Part shown: positions 43,703-57,375 of the stretch, piece by piece
How positions within the stretch are numbered: the first letter of the stretch is position 1
How the letters are laid out: each line of letters begins with the position of its first letter
Origin: JALYTZ01 sp036559125
GTDB lineage: Bacteria > Vulcanimicrobiota > Vulcanimicrobiia > Vulcanimicrobiales > Vulcanimicrobiaceae
Reading direction: 5' to 3'
Assembly (NCBI GenBank): GCA_036559125.1
Contig: DATBTT010000079.1
Coordinates: forward strand, 1-64,000
DNA: 64,000 nucleotides
Notes under the pieces: model-generated
The model's input: only the letters and a program-made list of their open reading frames with translations
Database searches by the model: none
What the model was told of the DNA's origin: nothing
Program-made: the position numbers and the translations under genes

Positions 43703-46177
43703 CTAGCGCTTGCGCGTGGTCGCGACGCCGTTGCGGCGCTTGCGGTCCACGCGAACGCGCTTGAGCGAGCTGCGCCGCATCGGGACGACGTTGTTGGTGC
43801 GACCTTCGGCGTTACCAAGTTCCACCGGCGTTATGATGCGCTTGCCAAGAGCGTGGCGAAAAACCTCGGAAAGCTCTTCCACCGGCACGAACGACATCGT
43901 GTCTCGAACTTCTTTCGGGATGTCGTCGAGGTCCATCTCGTTGCGATTCGGCAAGAGAATCTTTTTGATGCCCGCGCGTTTTGCTCCGAGCACCTTTTCT
44001 TTCAGACCACCGATCGGCAAGACTTGCCCCGTAAGGGTGATCTCCCCGGTCATCGCAAGATCGGGATCTACTTTGATTCCGGTCAGCATCGAAGCGATCG
44101 ACGTCGCGAGCGAAATACCAGCCGACGGCCCATCCTTCGGCGTCGCGCCCGCCGGTATGTGAATGTGCAGATCGTGCTTGCTAAAATAATCGTCGGCGAG
44201 ACCGAGCTCGCTCGAGCGGGAGCGCAAGAAGGATACGGCGGCCTGCGCGCTCTCCTTCATCACGTCGCCTAGCTGTCCGGTTAAGACCAATTTACCGGTC
44301 CCCGGCATCGATTGCGTCTCGATGAAGAGAATGTCGCCGCCGACCGGCGTGTACGCCATTCCCGTCGCGACGCCGACGGACGCCACGCGTTTCTTGACTT
44401 CATTGTAGAAGCGCGGCCTGCTCAGATATTCCACCAGGCTCTCGGGTTTGATCCGCGCTTTAAAGCGCGGAAACTCGGCGATCTTGCGTGCCACCTTACG
44501 GAACACCGTACCGATCTCGCGTTCGAGATTGCGCACCCCCGCTTCGCGGGTGTAGTCGGTAATGATCGCCTTGAGCGTCGGATCGCTAATCTGCACTTGC
44601 GAGTCTTTGAGCCCGTTTGCCGCACGCTGCTTTTTGATCAGATAGCGCTTGGCGATCTGCACTTTTTCTAGCTCCGTGTAACCGGCAAGCTGAATGATCT
44701 CCATGCGATCGCGCAGCGGAGGGCTGATCGTGTCCAAGCTGTTAGCCGTACAAACGAATAGCACTTGCGAAAGATCGAAAGGCAGATCGAGATAGTGATC
44801 GCGGAAACTGTTGTTCTGCTCCGGGTCGAGCACTTCGAGGAGCGCGGATTGCGGGTCGCCCCGATAGTCCGATCCGACTTTGTCGATCTCGTCGATCATC
44901 ACCACGGGATTGCGCGTTCCGGCGTCGCGAATCGCGCGAACGATCGTTCCGGGCATCGAGCCGATGTAGGTCCGGCGATGGCCGCGAATCTCTGCCTCGT
45001 CGCGCACGCCTCCAACGGAAAGGCGCACGAATTTCCGTCCCATCGCGCGCGCGATCGACTGCCCGAGCGACGTTTTTCCAACGCCCGGCGGGCCGACGAA
45101 ACACAGGATCGGACCGGTCAGGCGGTTCTTGAGTTTGCCGACGGCCAAGTACTCGATGATTCGATCTTTGATCTTCTCGAGATCGTAGTGATCTTCGTCG
45201 AGAATCGTACGCGCCTTGACGATGTCGATGTGATCGGTCGTTTCCTTGCTCCAAGGCAACTGCACGAGCCAATCCAAGTACGTGCGGATGACGCTGTACT
45301 CGGGGCTTGCCTGCGGAACTTTGGAGAGCCGCTCCAATTCCCGATCGGCCGCTTTCTTCGCGTCTTCGGGCATTTGCGCTTCGTCGATTTTCTGGCGCAG
45401 CTCGTTGGTCTCGGCCTGTTGAGGGTCGACTTCGCCAAGTTCTTCTTGAATTGCTCGCAGCTGCTGGCGAAGATAGAACTCGCGTTGATTCTTCTCCATC
45501 TCGCGCTGAATGTCGGACTGAATCTTATGACCCAGTTCGACGACCTCGAGCTCCTTGGTGAGCAGCATTGTGAGCTTGCGCATGCGTTTCTCGGTGTGAC
45601 GTTCTTCCAGAATCGCTTGGCGCTCTACGGTTTCCAGACGCATGGTCGACGCGACGAAATACGTCAAGAGATTGGGGTCCGTAATGTTTTGGACTTCCAT
45701 CTCCATCTCGCGCGGTGCTTGCGGCAGATAGCTCAACAGCTTCTGAAACAGCGTCGCGAGATTGCGTTGCATCGCCGTCAACTCTTCGGAGTCGCGCGTA
45801 AGATCGGGTAGTTCGGTATAGGAGGCCACCAAGTACGGCTGCTCCTGCGTGAAGCGCTCGATCTTGAAAACCGACTGTCCGGCGACGATGCAACGCAGCG
45901 TACCGTCGGGGACCTTGAGCATCTTCTGGACCGTACCGATGGTGCCGATGCGCTGAACGTCATCCGGACCCGGGTTTTCCGTATCCTTGTTCTTGAGAAC
46001 CGTCAGACCGATAGGCTTGCCTTCGCGCAGCGCCTCTTCGACCAACTGAATACCGGGCTTTTTGACGACGGCGAGTGGAATGACGGTATTGGGGAAAAGT
46101 ACCGCCTCCTGCAGCGGCAAGATGCCGATCGAATTGGCGGCGACAATGGGCGAGCGTTGCTGCTGTTGCGCGGGCAT
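43703..46177 (-). CDS. lon: ATP-dependent protease Lon
   Basis: 824 residues. N-terminal LON substrate domain (LPLQEAVLFPNTVIPLAV), coiled coil, AAA+ module with Walker A GPPGVGKTSL and Walker B VVMIDEIDKVG, then the protease domain with catalytic Ser in KDGPSAGISLATS and Lys in GGLKEKVLGAKRAG. It degrades misfolded and regulatory proteins in the cytosol. It directly follows hsp20 (2-base gap) in a probable heat-shock operon. The C-terminal tail is Arg-rich and unusual (MRRSSLKRVRVDRKRRNG). Confidence 0.97.
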   Translation of the reverse strand: MPAQQQQRSPIVAANSIGILPLQEAVLFPNTVIPLAVVKKPGIQLVEEALREGKPIGLTVLKNKDTENPGPDDVQRIGTIGTVQKMLKVPDGTLRCIVAGQSVFKIERFTQEQPYLVASYTELPDLTRDSEELTAMQRNLATLFQKLLSYLPQAPREMEMEVQNITDPNLLTYFVASTMRLETVERQAILEERHTEKRMRKLTMLLTKELEVVELGHKIQSDIQREMEKNQREFYLRQQLRAIQEELGEVDPQQAETNELRQKIDEAQMPEDAKKAADRELERLSKVPQASPEYSVIRTYLDWLVQLPWSKETTDHIDIVKARTILDEDHYDLEKIKDRIIEYLAVGKLKNRLTGPILCFVGPPGVGKTSLGQSIARAMGRKFVRLSVGGVRDEAEIRGHRRTYIGSMPGTIVRAIRDAGTRNPVVMIDEIDKVGSDYRGDPQSALLEVLDPEQNNSFRDHYLDLPFDLSQVLFVCTANSLDTISPPLRDRMEIIQLAGYTELEKVQIAKRYLIKKQRAANGLKDSQVQISDPTLKAIITDYTREAGVRNLEREIGTVFRKVARKIAEFPRFKARIKPESLVEYLSRPRFYNEVKKRVASVGVATGMAYTPVGGDILFIETQSMPGTGKLVLTGQLGDVMKESAQAAVSFLRSRSSELGLADDYFSKHDLHIHIPAGATPKDGPSAGISLATSIASMLTGIKVDPDLAMTGEITLTGQVLPIGGLKEKVLGAKRAGIKKILLPNRNEMDLDDIPKEVRDTMSFVPVEELSEVFRHALGKRIITPVELGNAEGRTNNVVPMRRSSLKRVRVDRKRRNGVATTRKR

Positions 46178-46179
46178 TA

Positions 46180-46611
46180 CTAAACGAGAGTCCTCTTGAC
46201 GATCATGCGAATTTCGGTGCGCGTAGTGGGAATATACTCGCGATCGGCGATTGGCAATGCGATCGTCAGAATGCCATCGCCGTAGGTCGCGGTAACTTCG
46301 CCGTATTGCACGGCGACGGGCAAGTGGATCTTTTTGATAAAGTCGCCGTATTCGATTTCTTTTTGCAAGAACGATCCGCTCCGGCGATCGGCCGCGTCCA
46401 CGCGACGGCCGGCAATGAAGAGGTGGCGTTCGTCCACGAATACGCGCAGGCTCTCAGAATCGGCTCCGGCGACCTCGACTCGCACCGCGAGCAATCCGCC
46501 GCATTCGTCCAGCAAGACGTCGACGTTCGGTTCGAAGCGGCCGCCTCGCCCTCGCCGGACTAGCTCGGCAAAGAGCCGCTCGATTTCCGAGCGAGGGTCG
46601 TCAAAAGCCAT
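46180..46611 (-). CDS. Small heat-shock protein, Hsp20/alpha-crystallin family
   Basis: 143 residues. Alpha-crystallin domain from about 30 to 125: DVLLDECGGLLAVRVEVAG, RHLFIAGRR, KKIHLPVAV and the terminal YGDGILTIALP. Such proteins hold unfolding clients for refolding or for proteolysis. It is the first gene of an operon with lon. The ATG at 46611 has GAGG a few bases upstream and a CIRCE-like site in its promoter. Confidence 0.92.
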   Translation of the reverse strand: MAFDDPRSEIERLFAELVRRGRGGRFEPNVDVLLDECGGLLAVRVEVAGADSESLRVFVDERHLFIAGRRVDAADRRSGSFLQKEIEYGDFIKKIHLPVAVQYGEVTATYGDGILTIALPIADREYIPTTRTEIRMIVKRTLV

Positions 46612-46629
46612 TGCCTCGTAAAACCCACC

Positions 46630-46659
46630 ATTTTAGCAATCGGATGCGTAGAGTGCCAG
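46630..46659 (-). promoter_or_regulatory. hsp20-lon promoter with overlapping CIRCE-like operator
   Basis: Operator at 46633-46659: TTAGCAATC, 9 bases, GAGTGCCAG. The consensus bound by HrcA is TTAGCACTC-N9-GAGTGCTAA: 15 of 18 arm positions match, with the exact spacer. On the minus strand it covers an extended -10 (TGC-TAAAAT; hexamer at 46635-46630) and a -35-like CTGGCA at 18 bases. HrcA bound here would block transcription until heat stress. Confidence 0.7.
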
Positions 46660-46660
46660 A

Positions 46661-47122
46661 CTAGGGGATGGGATCGGGAAGCGCTTGGCCTGCAGGCCAG
46701 GCGACGCAGGGGTCGATTCGGATGTGCAGCGGATCCCAAGCATTTTGCGGGATCTTCACTTGAAATGTTTGCTGGTAATTCGTCTTGACTCCGTAGAGAC
46801 GTTCCGGCGGAAATTGCGTTACCGTCGCGTTGGGCATGTGCGTGGAGTTGAACACGGCGTTTATCGCGGTACTATCGGCGGCCGACATGTAATCGTCCTG
46901 GCGCTGACCGAGGTAGGTCGTACCGTCTTGGCGCGTATACACGTAGCCGATTATTTCGCCCTCGATCATGGTCGAGGTCGCGACTATTTTATCGATGCGC
47001 ACGACTTCGGACGACGTGCCCGTGCCGTGGAGGGTGTGCGGAACGGCAACCACCGAGTCGAGACAGGGGCCGTTGTTGAGGGGAGCGGAGACGGCGAGCA
47101 AAAGCGCGATCGTGCTGAGCAT
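46661..47122 (-). CDS. Secreted hypothetical protein
   Basis: 153 residues from the ATG at 47122, with a short signal-like N-terminus (MLSTIALLLAVSAPLNNG). Two cysteines (GPCLDS near the N-terminus, DPCVAW near the C-terminus) could form a disulfide. The rest is beta-rich (EGEIIGYVYTRQDGTTYLGQ). No family recognised. Downstream of the DUF4126 gene on the same strand. Confidence 0.6.
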   Translation of the reverse strand: MLSTIALLLAVSAPLNNGPCLDSVVAVPHTLHGTGTSSEVVRIDKIVATSTMIEGEIIGYVYTRQDGTTYLGQRQDDYMSAADSTAINAVFNSTHMPNATVTQFPPERLYGVKTNYQQTFQVKIPQNAWDPLHIRIDPCVAWPAGQALPDPIP

Positions 47123-47144
47123 GCGACGAGTTTCGTCCGGGCCG

Positions 47145-47569
47145 CTACGCGTTCCCGTTCGCACGCAAGGCAGCAAGCGCGAGCCATATCGCTAACGCGT
47201 CTTCGAGCAGCGCGACCGCGGGGTCCGGCAATCCGGTTTTCGCGACGAGCGATCTGCGTGCGCTCATCATCGCAAAAGCCGAACCAACCGCGCAGGCCGC
47301 AGCAAGCGCGACGATCGCAGTGCGCTGCCGGCCGGTATTTGCCTCAACGGAGCATGCAGCGAAGGCCGCGGCGGCGGCGCGCGCGACGAGCGCGCCGGGC
47401 CCCGTACGCGGCCCCGCGAACGGCATTTTGTCGATCAGCAGCTCTCCCGCGAGCGCCACGGCGGCGCCCCGCGGAAAAACGCCGCTACGTTTCCAGCGAG
47501 CCGCAAACGGAGCGGCGCTCGTTCGCATGCCGGACCCCACTCCGAGCATCGCGGCGCAGAGATACCGGT

Positions 47570-47573
<4 letters not shown>
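47145..47573 (-). CDS. DUF4126-like membrane protein
   Basis: 142 residues from the GTG at 47573, which overlaps the TGA of the LamG gene (GTGA). GVGSGMRTSAAPFAARW, ELLIDKMPFAGPRTGPGALVARAAAAAFA and a hydrophobic C-terminal half fit the DUF4126 family of small membrane proteins (LRAATAP...DKLP..P.R). Function unknown. The same frame continues upstream as a Pro-Thr shadow and should not be included. Confidence 0.7.
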
Positions 47574-52018
<4,445 letters not shown>

Positions 52019-52176
52019 ACCCAAACGGGCGCCGGGGGCGCCTAACACAATCTCCGGGCTTTCACTCAAAGCACTCCGCTCTTCGAAAGACGCTCTAGCT
52101 CTATTCTTTAAAAGCAGACGCCTAGAATACCAATTTATCTCTAGCAGCGGCGTTTGAAACGAGCCTTTTAGCTCAA

Positions 52177-52231
52177 TTTGACGGGCGGTCGGGAGTACCT
52201 AACGGCCACCCGGTTTGCCGATTCGGCTAGC
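52177..52231 (+). other. Second copy of the element at 31787-31840
   Basis: Begins TTTGACGGGCGGTC, 13 of 14 bases as in copy 1, then GTACCTA, GGTTTGCC, GCTAGC in the same order. It ends on the stop codon of the flippase gene and lies upstream of the LamG gene. The remaining gap 52070-52176 shows no other feature. Confidence 0.35.
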
Positions 52232-53546
52232 GTCCGCCACCCCAACGAGCTACGAGTGAGCCCGGCCAAGCAATCGCGTGCAAAGCAACGCGCCGGTACG
52301 GTTTCACGTCCTCCATTGAAAACGCGAAGATTTGGCGAACGGACAGACCGGTGCGCCGCGAAAAATACGCGACCGCCAAACCGAATGCGATGCCGTATGA
52401 CGTAGAAGTCGCAGCAGCCGCCCCAAGTATTCCGAAATGTTTTAGCGTTGCGGCGGTTATGAGGGCGCACAACACCGTTGAAATGCTGCTGAACGTCAGC
52501 GGTATTCGCGGAGAGCCGAGTTGTTGAGCAAAAAACGTGGCAAGTACCGGCATCATGCTATAGGCGACGATTCCAGGCAGCAGCATGCGTAGGACCGGCC
52601 CGGCTCCGGCGAATGACTCGCCGTACACCGCGGTTACGAGCGCCGGCCCGATAAAGAACGCGACGACTGATGCGGCCACGACGAGCACAACCGAATGACG
52701 CATGCAGGTTGCCGTCAAGCTCGCTGCTTCGTCTTTCTCGCCACGCGCTATGCGACCGAACGCCGAAGTCACGATCGGGCGGCTCAACTGGAACATCACC
52801 TCGCCGATGGCGATTCCGACTGAGTAAATGCCCAGCTGCGTTTGTCCCAGCATGAAGAGCACGAGAAAGACGTCGATTCTAAAATTCAGATACGATACGA
52901 CGCTGTTGATGCTGATTTGGGATCCGTACGTTACTTGTTCTCGCACGAGGCCACGCTCTTGGGCGTCGTTCCCGCGTTCCAACGTGGGGAGCAGCGTGAT
53001 AGCCGAATACGCGGCGCCGCAAATATAGGTTGCCGCCCATGCAGCCAGCAATGTCTGGACTCCGGCATGCGCAAAAACGAGCAAGACGACGTATGCGAGC
53101 GATGCCACGATCGTAGGGAACGTCATCTGTATGTTGAGCACGCGCACGTTGCTGTCCGCTAAGAAGAAGCCCGTGCACAGCTGCGAAAAGAGAGCGAACG
53201 GCAGAGCGACCGCCACCGCGTAGAGTATACGCTGATCGGGCGCGGCGAAGGCGACGACGCCAACCGCGGCTGCGATCGGCACCGCAGACCATACGAACAC
53301 CTTCATTGCTGATGTGAAAACGGGCAAGCTACTCCGCGCGCGCTTTCCGTATTGCCACGAAATAGCCGCGGCCTGTCCGGCATAGAGCATCAGGATCACT
53401 TGGAATACCGTTTGCGCATAGGAAAACACGCCCTTGCCTTGCGCTCCGAGCTCGCGCGCGATGACGATCCCGCCGAGGATTCCGAAGGCCTGCATGACGG
53501 TGCGCGCGACAAAAGTCTCGATGCTCTTTTTGGCTATGCTGCTCAT
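52227..53546 (-). CDS. Wzx/MATE-like polysaccharide flippase
   Basis: 439 residues with about 12 predicted transmembrane helices. KSIETFVARTVMQAFGILGGIVIARELGAQGKGVFSYAQT is typical of the polysaccharide transporter (PST/MVF) family that flips lipid-linked sugars across the inner membrane. Last gene of the operon that begins near 58361, 15 bases after the A1 protein gene, so it probably exports the product built by that operon. Confidence 0.88.
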   Translation of the reverse strand: MSSIAKKSIETFVARTVMQAFGILGGIVIARELGAQGKGVFSYAQTVFQVILMLYAGQAAAISWQYGKRARSSLPVFTSAMKVFVWSAVPIAAAVGVVAFAAPDQRILYAVAVALPFALFSQLCTGFFLADSNVRVLNIQMTFPTIVASLAYVVLLVFAHAGVQTLLAAWAATYICGAAYSAITLLPTLERGNDAQERGLVREQVTYGSQISINSVVSYLNFRIDVFLVLFMLGQTQLGIYSVGIAIGEVMFQLSRPIVTSAFGRIARGEKDEAASLTATCMRHSVVLVVAASVVAFFIGPALVTAVYGESFAGAGPVLRMLLPGIVAYSMMPVLATFFAQQLGSPRIPLTFSSISTVLCALITAATLKHFGILGAAAATSTSYGIAFGLAVAYFSRRTGLSVRQIFAFSMEDVKPYRRVALHAIAWPGSLVARWGGGR

Positions 53547-53561
53547 GATCGATTGCGCAAA

Positions 53562-54521
53562 CTAGGAATGCGTAGTCGCGTCTTCTTTATTCTTTGCGGC
53601 GTCGAGCATGCGCTCGAGTTTGTACTTAGCCCGGTAGAGCTTGTTGTGAACCGGTCCTTGCGCGTACAACCGCGCCCGGTCGCCGTGCGCTTCCCAGAAA
53701 AAGACTTGCCCGAAAGGTAGCCGCATCGCCGCCAATTCTTCGTGATATCGATCGATGGCGAGCGACCGCGCCGCGAGGTACTTCGCGTCGATGCGGTCGA
53801 GCCGAATTCCGCCTCTAAAGACGCGGCGCGCGAAGTCATCGATGGGCTGGTTGCGGTCAAGGTTGAGTATCTCGCGAAGCGACCGCGTCATTTCGTCAAA
53901 CATGCGCTTGAACTCGTGCCATGCGGCGGCGAGCGCTTCGGCAGGATCCCGCGAAAAATACGAACTGCGAATGTCGTCCAATTCGCGCGCGTACGCTTGC
54001 GCGTGCGCCGTGCCGCATAGGGCGTCGAGTTCGCGCAGACTGAATCGCAGAGAACTTGCCTTCGCTATCAGACGCCGCCCACGAATCGACTGCGTCGATT
54101 CGACGAGGGCGACGAACGTCGAGTACGTGCAATAGCCTTCGAGAAGTTTGCACCACCGCTCTTCGTCCGTTTCGACGAAAGACGCCCCGGCGAAAACATC
54201 CTTTCCTCCGATCAGGTGGCGCCGTTGATGCGTCGTGTACGCCAATACGTCGAGGTGTTCGCCGGGCACTATCAGTGGATTATGCAGAAACACCGGGTCG
54301 AAGCGTTCCGCAAGACGATACGACACGGAGAAAAATTGCGCGTTGTCCGCCTGATGCGCCGACGTGACGACGAGTAAATCGAGGTCGGAGAGACCGGGGA
54401 ACGTAATGTTTCCGATCGTGTACACCGCCGTCGCCCGGCTCGCAACTTTCGCCGCGTAGAGCGCGGCCGCTTCGTCGTAGAGCGCGCGATCGACTTTCAC
54501 GGGAAAATCGGTCATCTTCAC
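53562..54521 (-). CDS. Nucleotidyltransferase-fold protein, family A, copy 1
   Basis: 319 residues from the GTG at 54521 (GTGA overlap with the gene before) or 317 from the ATG at 54515. Near residue 30-50: VYTIGNITFPGLSDLDLLVV, which matches the pol-beta nucleotidyltransferase pattern (hG...SDhDhhhh) except that the usual Gly-Ser is Gly-Asn. Conserved with copy 2 (56476): FLHxPxxVP, YTTHxxRxLxxGxDV, YARxxDxIR, and a C-terminal RYHEELAAMRLPFGQVFF. The product may transfer a nucleotide or phospho-group; substrate unknown. It follows the B1 gene and precedes the flippase. Confidence 0.7.
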   Translation of the reverse strand: MKMTDFPVKVDRALYDEAAALYAAKVASRATAVYTIGNITFPGLSDLDLLVVTSAHQADNAQFFSVSYRLAERFDPVFLHNPLIVPGEHLDVLAYTTHQRRHLIGGKDVFAGASFVETDEERWCKLLEGYCTYSTFVALVESTQSIRGRRLIAKASSLRFSLRELDALCGTAHAQAYARELDDIRSSYFSRDPAEALAAAWHEFKRMFDEMTRSLREILNLDRNQPIDDFARRVFRGGIRLDRIDAKYLAARSLAIDRYHEELAAMRLPFGQVFFWEAHGDRARLYAQGPVHNKLYRAKYKLERMLDAAKNKEDATTHS

Positions 54522-55537
54522 GTCAGTAGCTCTTCCCCTCTGCGTAGCGTCCGCATGATTTCGTCGCGCCAGATACCCGAACGGTCGCCGAGAACCCGCT
54601 GCACGTTCGCGCGCGGCGCGAATGTCGGCGACCAGCGTATTTGCGCGCATGGATGGGCCCGCAACGCCGACAAACAGCGTTGCAACAGATGCGTGGCCGG
54701 GCGCCGCCAGGCGCTTCGCAGCGACTCCGAACGTTCGATTCCGGCCCAATCTGCGCCGGAAAACCATTCGCGAACCAATCCGAACGACTCGCGCTTGTAC
54801 ACGAAGTCGCCGCGCGCGGCCGCGATGAGGGCCGGAAAGAGCAGCACGTTCGAAAGCAGGCGCTTGAAAGCGTAATCGTTGCCTTCGTACTGGGCCGATT
54901 CGAACATGCGGCGCAGCGTAGCGATCGCCCTCGAGGCTCGTAACCGGGCGCCGCGAGCGTCGGGCGGGACCTGTCGAATCTCAAGCGTCGAACTGCCGTG
55001 GAGCACGCGAGCCACGCGTAAAGTGTCGAGAGGAAGAAACGATTGGTCGTAGGCGTCCAATGCGCCGGCTTCGAGGAACATCAAGCCGTGATGCATCAGC
55101 GGATCGTACGCGTAGATCGCACGAAGCAGGCGCTTGAGTTCCGTTACGGCGTCGCGATGCGCGGCCGCGGCAAACTGAATGCGGTCTTCCAGCACGACGG
55201 CGATATCGACGTCGCTGAAAGCGCATGTATCGCTGGTTGCTTGGCTGCCATGTAGAATAACCGAGCGAATTGGCCGCAATCGCTCCGGCGACAAAGCCGG
55301 CAAATCGATGCCGGGGGCCGCCTTAGCGAGGACCATGCGTTGCACTTCCCCATACACGCGCACCGGAGCCGGTCCGGTCGCGGGGTTCGGTAGACCGTTT
55401 GGAACGGAATTCCGTAAAGCCGCAAGCGATCTCATGTCGCGCCCGTTCACCCAGCGGTCGTAAAAGCCGAGCACGTCCGTCGGCCCCGATACGGAGGACG
55501 CCCCTATGTCGGCGTGCACTAATGCCGGCCCGTTCAT
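54518..55537 (-). CDS. Nucleotidyltransferase-fold protein, family B, copy 1
   Basis: 339 residues. A canonical nucleotidyltransferase motif VILHGSQATSDTCAFSDVDIAVVLED (Gly-Ser and two acids) near residues 91-116. Next comes AYDPLMHHGLMFLEAGALDAYDQSFLPLDTLRVARVLHG, nearly the same in copy 2 (57372). The N-terminal LGFYDRWVNGRDMRSL is also shared. C-terminal half is helical. A third catalytic acid is not obvious; the Asp of YDPLMHHG is a candidate. Soluble. First gene after the glycosyltransferase, 85 bases away. Confidence 0.72.
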   Translation of the reverse strand: MNGPALVHADIGASSVSGPTDVLGFYDRWVNGRDMRSLAALRNSVPNGLPNPATGPAPVRVYGEVQRMVLAKAAPGIDLPALSPERLRPIRSVILHGSQATSDTCAFSDVDIAVVLEDRIQFAAAAHRDAVTELKRLLRAIYAYDPLMHHGLMFLEAGALDAYDQSFLPLDTLRVARVLHGSSTLEIRQVPPDARGARLRASRAIATLRRMFESAQYEGNDYAFKRLLSNVLLFPALIAAARGDFVYKRESFGLVREWFSGADWAGIERSESLRSAWRRPATHLLQRCLSALRAHPCAQIRWSPTFAPRANVQRVLGDRSGIWRDEIMRTLRRGEELLT

Positions 55538-55622
55538 TGGAGTCCCAGCATAGCGCCCTTGAAAGGACGGGCATAGAGTCCTTGGCGGTCTTCGATTAGT
55601 CCGTTTTTACGGGCACAAAGGC

Positions 55623-56483
55623 TCACAGGGCGCGCACGTTCCCACCTGCGGCGAGCGCCATCCCGTGCCTCAGCGCGCCTCGCAGGGACGCGGCCCGAAT
55701 CGCGCGCTTGAGTCCGATGCGGTGCATGGACGCCGTTGCGTTTTGCAATCTGCGCGGAGAAGCGAACGCCGGATAGCGCTCGAGAATGGTCACACGGTTT
55801 TGGGCCATCTCATAATCGTGCCGCGTCGTCGTCGAGCCGGGCCGCTGAAAGCGGTAGACCGCAGATGCGTGATGCACGATGCGAACGGGGAACCCGGCGT
55901 CGAGCAACCTGAGCCACAATTCCCAATCTTCCCCATACTTGAGCGTTTCGTCGAAACCGCCGACTTGCGCGATCATGCGCAACGGAACGACGGTCATACC
56001 GTTAATGAAGTTGTCCTCGACCGCGAACTCGAGCTGCAGGGCGGCCCGCAGTTCGAAAAGACCGAGAAGACCGCGCGACAAATAATACGGCTTTTCCGAG
56101 CGCTCTCCGCAGCGCTCGACATAGTAATCGGTCGTTACGAAGCAATCTTGGCGAATGTCGAAAAGGCGCTGAATCGACTCGAGTCTGCCCGGCAGCCAAT
56201 AATCGTCGGCGTCGAGAAATGCCGCTATTCTGCCGCTCGCGTGCGCTATTCCAACATTACGCGCGCTCGCCGCGCCGTGGTTTTCCTTGCGAATGTAGGT
56301 GATGCGGCCTTCGAAGGCCTCGACCGCCCGCTGCGTGCCGTCCGTGGAACCGTCATCGACGACGATCACTTCGTATAGCGATGGGTGCATCGTTTGACCC
56401 AGAACGCTGCCGACGGCGCCGGCGATATAGGCTGCGCAATTGTACGTCGGTATGATGACGGAGAACGCCGGCGCGTCAGACAT
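55623..56483 (-). CDS. Family 2 glycosyltransferase
   Basis: 286 residues, GT-A fold. FSVIIPTYNCAAYIAGAVGSVLGQT, VVDDGSTDGTQ, the metal-binding DADD in AAFLDADDYWLPGRL and the acidic KYGEDWELWLRLLDAG block are diagnostic. It transfers a sugar from a nucleotide-sugar to a glycan or lipid; specificity is not readable. Its ATG overlaps the end of A2 (ATGTCTGA), so it is part of the nucleotidyltransferase operon. Confidence 0.93.
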   Translation of the reverse strand: MSDAPAFSVIIPTYNCAAYIAGAVGSVLGQTMHPSLYEVIVVDDGSTDGTQRAVEAFEGRITYIRKENHGAASARNVGIAHASGRIAAFLDADDYWLPGRLESIQRLFDIRQDCFVTTDYYVERCGERSEKPYYLSRGLLGLFELRAALQLEFAVEDNFINGMTVVPLRMIAQVGGFDETLKYGEDWELWLRLLDAGFPVRIVHHASAVYRFQRPGSTTTRHDYEMAQNRVTILERYPAFASPRRLQNATASMHRIGLKRAIRAASLRGALRHGMALAAGGNVRAL

Positions 56484-57375
56484 GCGCGTGCCCGCGAAGA
56501 CGGCGCTGAATGCGGTAATAATTCCGGCAGACGTATCGCGCGTACGGCGGTGGCCGAACGGTGCGCACGGCGTCGTCGTAGGCCGCCACGAGAAAAACGT
56601 GACCGTACGGGAAACCGAAGCGTTCGAGTTCGTCGTGATAGCGCGCGATTGCGTCGCGCCGCCGGCCGCCGCTCAGGAGGCCGCGGGCCGCGGCGCAAAG
56701 GGAGGCCTCGTCCACACCGAGATGGTGCGCCAGGTTGCGTTCGGCTACGTCAAAGGTCGCGATGAATTGTTCCCAGGCGCAAAGGATCGCGTCCCGCACG
56801 TCGCCTTCGAAAGCCGTCGCTCGAATTGCATCGATGGACCGCGCATAGCTTTGCGAATATGACGTCGAAAAAATGCGGTCGAAGTCGATCAAAAAGAAGC
56901 GCATCGCGCTAGCGATCGCGATGCACCATCGCCCGTTGAGCGTACGGCCGGCGCGCGTGCGGGCCGCGTAACTTGCGTAGGCGCAGTACGATTCCAATAC
57001 CCGGCACCATGCGGCGTCCGGGTCGTCCGTGGGAACCTGCGCCGAGAGCACGTCCGTCCCCGCAAGCAGACGGCGGTGCGCGTGCGTCGTATAGCGCATC
57101 ACGTCTGCGACCGTCTGCGGAACGACGAATGGCTCGTGAAGGAAGAACGGCTCGTACGGGCGCGGCACGCGCGCGGAGGCCGAATAGTAGTATTGATTGT
57201 CGGCGCGCGGACGGTCGGGAACAACCAAGAGATCGATGTCGGAGAGGCCCGGGTACGTGAGGTTACCCACTTGATACACCGCGCTCGCGCGCGGCGCCAC
57301 GGCCGCAACATACGATGCTACGGCCGATTCGTATGCATCGCGGCTCGCGAGCCGCGGTAGGTCGTACACGTTCAC
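56476..57375 (-). CDS. Nucleotidyltransferase-fold protein, family A, copy 2
   Basis: 299 residues from the GTG at 57375 (GTGA with the B2 stop). VYQVGNLTYPGLSDIDLLVV near residues 33-53 is the same altered nucleotidyltransferase motif as in copy 1. FLHEPFVVP, YTTHAHRRLLAGTDV and RYHDELERFGFPYGHVFL are likewise shared. The middle region (about 120-220) is helical. The two copies are clearly homologous but well diverged, so the duplication is old or the copies came separately. Function unknown. Confidence 0.7.
   Translation of the reverse strand: MNVYDLPRLASRDAYESAVASYVAAVAPRASAVYQVGNLTYPGLSDIDLLVVPDRPRADNQYYYSASARVPRPYEPFFLHEPFVVPQTVADVMRYTTHAHRRLLAGTDVLSAQVPTDDPDAAWCRVLESYCAYASYAARTRAGRTLNGRWCIAIASAMRFFLIDFDRIFSTSYSQSYARSIDAIRATAFEGDVRDAILCAWEQFIATFDVAERNLAHHLGVDEASLCAAARGLLSGGRRRDAIARYHDELERFGFPYGHVFLVAAYDDAVRTVRPPPYARYVCRNYYRIQRRLRGHAHV

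Noticed and set aside
44765..45811. 348-codon plus-strand frame opposite lon
   Set aside because: Antisense shadow of the conserved lon AAA+ region.
52177..52200. Fragment of 16S rRNA (GACGGGCGGT resembles a universal 16S site on the reverse strand)
   Set aside because: The similarity ends after about ten bases and the flanks do not match rRNA.
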